Assembly (NCBI GenBank): GCA_934365195.1
Contig: CAKRNA010000005.1
Coordinates: 62,001-126,000, forward strand
Direction: 5' to 3'
DNA length: 64,000 bases
Origin: an uncultured Clostridia bacterium
Lineage (GTDB): Bacteria; Bacillota; Clostridia; Christensenellales; CAAEEZ01
Part shown: piece after piece, positions 63,257 through 64,000 of the stretch
How positions within the stretch are numbered: position 1 is the first letter of the stretch
Layout: each line of letters opens with the position of its first letter
The notes under the pieces: model-generated
Told to the model about the DNA's origin: nothing
The model's input: only the letters and a program-made list of their open reading frames with translations
The model's database searches: none
Program-made: the position numbers and the translations under genes

Positions 63257-63679
63257 TTATTCAAGTTCTTCATCTAGTAATTCATTACTTAACATATCTT
63301 TACTTGCCGGTTCAATATTTGCAGGTTCTTCATCTTGTAGTTCACCGCCTAGTAAATCTTCACTTGATTGCTCAACATTTGCCGATTTTTCGTTAAGTAG
63401 TTCGTCACTTGCCGCTATCTCAATTTCGGACTTATTTTCTTTTTTGGTTTTTAGTTTGTCTATATAGCCCCTGCCGACAGACGGATTAGACACTATACCC
63501 AACACAACCAGTATCGAACAAAACGCACCCACCACCTCAGAGGCTATTTCGTTGTCGATTTTGACGCCCATGCTTTGCAAAAACACCACGATTGCGCCGG
63601 TTAGCGACATCCAAAAACCATAATTACCTAGTTTCGACTTTAGATTTTGCCATAAATCGCTTTGTAAAAATTTCTTCAC
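63257..63679 (-). CDS. Phage phi-LC3-type holin with acidic repeat tail
   Basis: A 140-residue protein. Residues 19-77 match small phage holins of the LC3 type: helix GFWMSLTGAIVVFLQSMGV, helix EVVGAFCSILVVLGIVSNP and the ending SVGRGYIDK. Holins form membrane pores for endolysin release. The C-terminal 48 residues are an unusual acidic tail of imperfect 20-residue repeats. The start is GTG with GGAGG twelve bases upstream. It overlaps the BhlA-like gene by 56 bases. No other phage gene is visible in the window. Confidence 0.78.
   Translation of the reverse strand: MKKFLQSDLWQNLKSKLGNYGFWMSLTGAIVVFLQSMGVKIDNEIASEVVGAFCSILVVLGIVSNPSVGRGYIDKLKTKKENKSEIEIAASDELLNEKSANVEQSSEDLLGGELQDEEPANIEPASKDMLSNELLDEELE
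63260..63403 (-). repeat. 60-base imperfect repeats coding the holin tail
   Basis: Encodes units beginning ELLNEKSANVEQSS, ELQDEEPANIEPAS and a partial ELLDEELE, each repeat 20 residues long. It covers the C-terminal third of the holin-like protein. Confidence 0.75.
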
Positions 63680-63869
63680 TTTCTTTTATTTCCTCCACCG
63701 TATCTTTAACGTCGTACACCACCGACAACTCTTCGGTAAGTTTATCAATGGTGCTTTGGTACTTTATTTCCCTTGACTTAGAATCTTTCAGTTGATACAA
63801 AAACAGAAACACGAAAAGTAGCGCCCAAATACCGTTTGCCGTTGCCAAACTCACAATACTATCGTACAT
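63624..63869 (-). CDS. BhlA/UviB-type holin-like peptide
   Basis: An 81-residue protein with one N-terminal membrane helix (GIWALLFVFLFLYQLKDSK) followed by a charged, coiled-coil tail, the plan of BhlA and UviB bacteriocin- or phage-associated holin-like peptides. It overlaps the LC3-type holin gene downstream and starts 1 base after the stop of the cut-off gene upstream. The three form one unit on the minus strand. Confidence 0.8.
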   Translation of the reverse strand: MYDSIVSLATANGIWALLFVFLFLYQLKDSKSREIKYQSTIDKLTEELSVVYDVKDTVEEIKESEEIFTKRFMAKSKVETR

Positions 63870-63870
63870 A

Positions 63871-64000
63871 CTAGCCCATCAATTTTTTTGCGCTACCTCT
63901 TTCGTACATAGCCGATAGCAGCGTGTCGTAGTAGTTACCAAGGTAGCCCTTTAAGGAGTGATTGCTTTTGATAGCCCTTATAGACAAATCCCTCGGTAAT
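63871..64000 (-). CDS. C-terminal end of an unidentified gene, cut by window edge
   Basis: An open frame enters from the right edge and ends at the TAG at 63871, giving 43 residues. They include RDLSIRAIKSNHSLKGYL and end YERGSAKKLMG. I do not recognise the family. Its stop lies 1 base before the BhlA-like start, so it belongs to the holin unit and could be an endolysin, toxin or regulator; this cannot be decided from the fragment. Confidence 0.6.
   Translation of the reverse strand, partial: LPRDLSIRAIKSNHSLKGYLGNYYDTLLSAMYERGSAKKLMG

Noticed and set aside
1..64000. tRNA, rRNA or CRISPR arrays
   Set aside because: No cloverleaf with a GTTCGAATC-type arm, no rRNA-like stretch and no regular spacer-repeat pattern was seen on either strand.

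Overview
The window is AT-rich chromosomal DNA from a spore-forming member of the Firmicutes (Bacillota), most likely an uncultured anaerobic clostridium. The evidence is the sporulation genes yqfC, yqfD and a ytxC-like gene, a threonyl-tRNA T-box leader, an attenuated infC-rpmI-rplT operon, the conserved pgpH-ybeY-cdd-era-yqzL-recO block, pyruvate phosphate dikinase and an NfnAB flavin electron-bifurcating pair. The genus cannot be fixed from what is visible. Almost all genes lie on the minus strand and are tightly packed, as on one replichore arm.

Layout, left to right. At 1-7.8 kb there is a truncated UvrD/PcrA helicase, a small unknown gene, a 1.1 kb AT-rich gap with three copies of a short palindromic repeat, and the operon nth-nfnA-nfnB-obgE-yhbY. 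At 8-13 kb a DUF3343 gene diverges from a cysteine desulfurase, followed by a cytoplasmic subtilisin-like protease with a small acidic partner, divergent from an Asn/Gln-rich protein. At 13-24 kb are proA, yebC, a TrmH methyltransferase, rplT-rpmI-infC behind a leader attenuator, thrS behind a T-box, a ytxC-like gene, and polA-coaE-SLT transglycosylase. At 24-34 kb is dgt, then a possible small RNA or leader, then dnaG-rpoD-trmK-nif3-zinc-ribbon gene-lacZ. At 34-38.5 kb is an accessory stretch: nitroreductase, a MATE exporter with an unknown partner behind a transcription attenuator, an XRE regulator and a small membrane protein. At 38.7-47.5 kb are ppdK, the recO-to-pgpH block and the divergent pair yqfC-yqfD. 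At 47.7-60.5 kb are dnaB, an unknown membrane protein, pepF, a DUF1846 gene, a type IIA topoisomerase pair (probably ParE/ParC), an alpha/beta hydrolase and glpK. At 60.7-64 kb are a MurG-like glycosyltransferase, an unknown membrane-anchored protein, and two holin-like genes with a cut-off unknown gene at the edge.

The window is dominated by information processing: replication (dnaB, dnaG, polA, topoisomerase), repair (nth, uvrD, recO, polA), transcription (rpoD), and translation (infC, L35, L20, thrS, obgE, era, ybeY, trmK). Sporulation and central redox genes are interspersed. I see no rRNA, tRNA or CRISPR array. The parts least explained by known systems are the attenuator-unknown-MATE operon (36.5-37.7 kb), a promoter-to-terminator unit of about 330 nt upstream of dnaG, the protease/Asn-rich cluster at 10-13 kb, and the holin cluster at the right edge.
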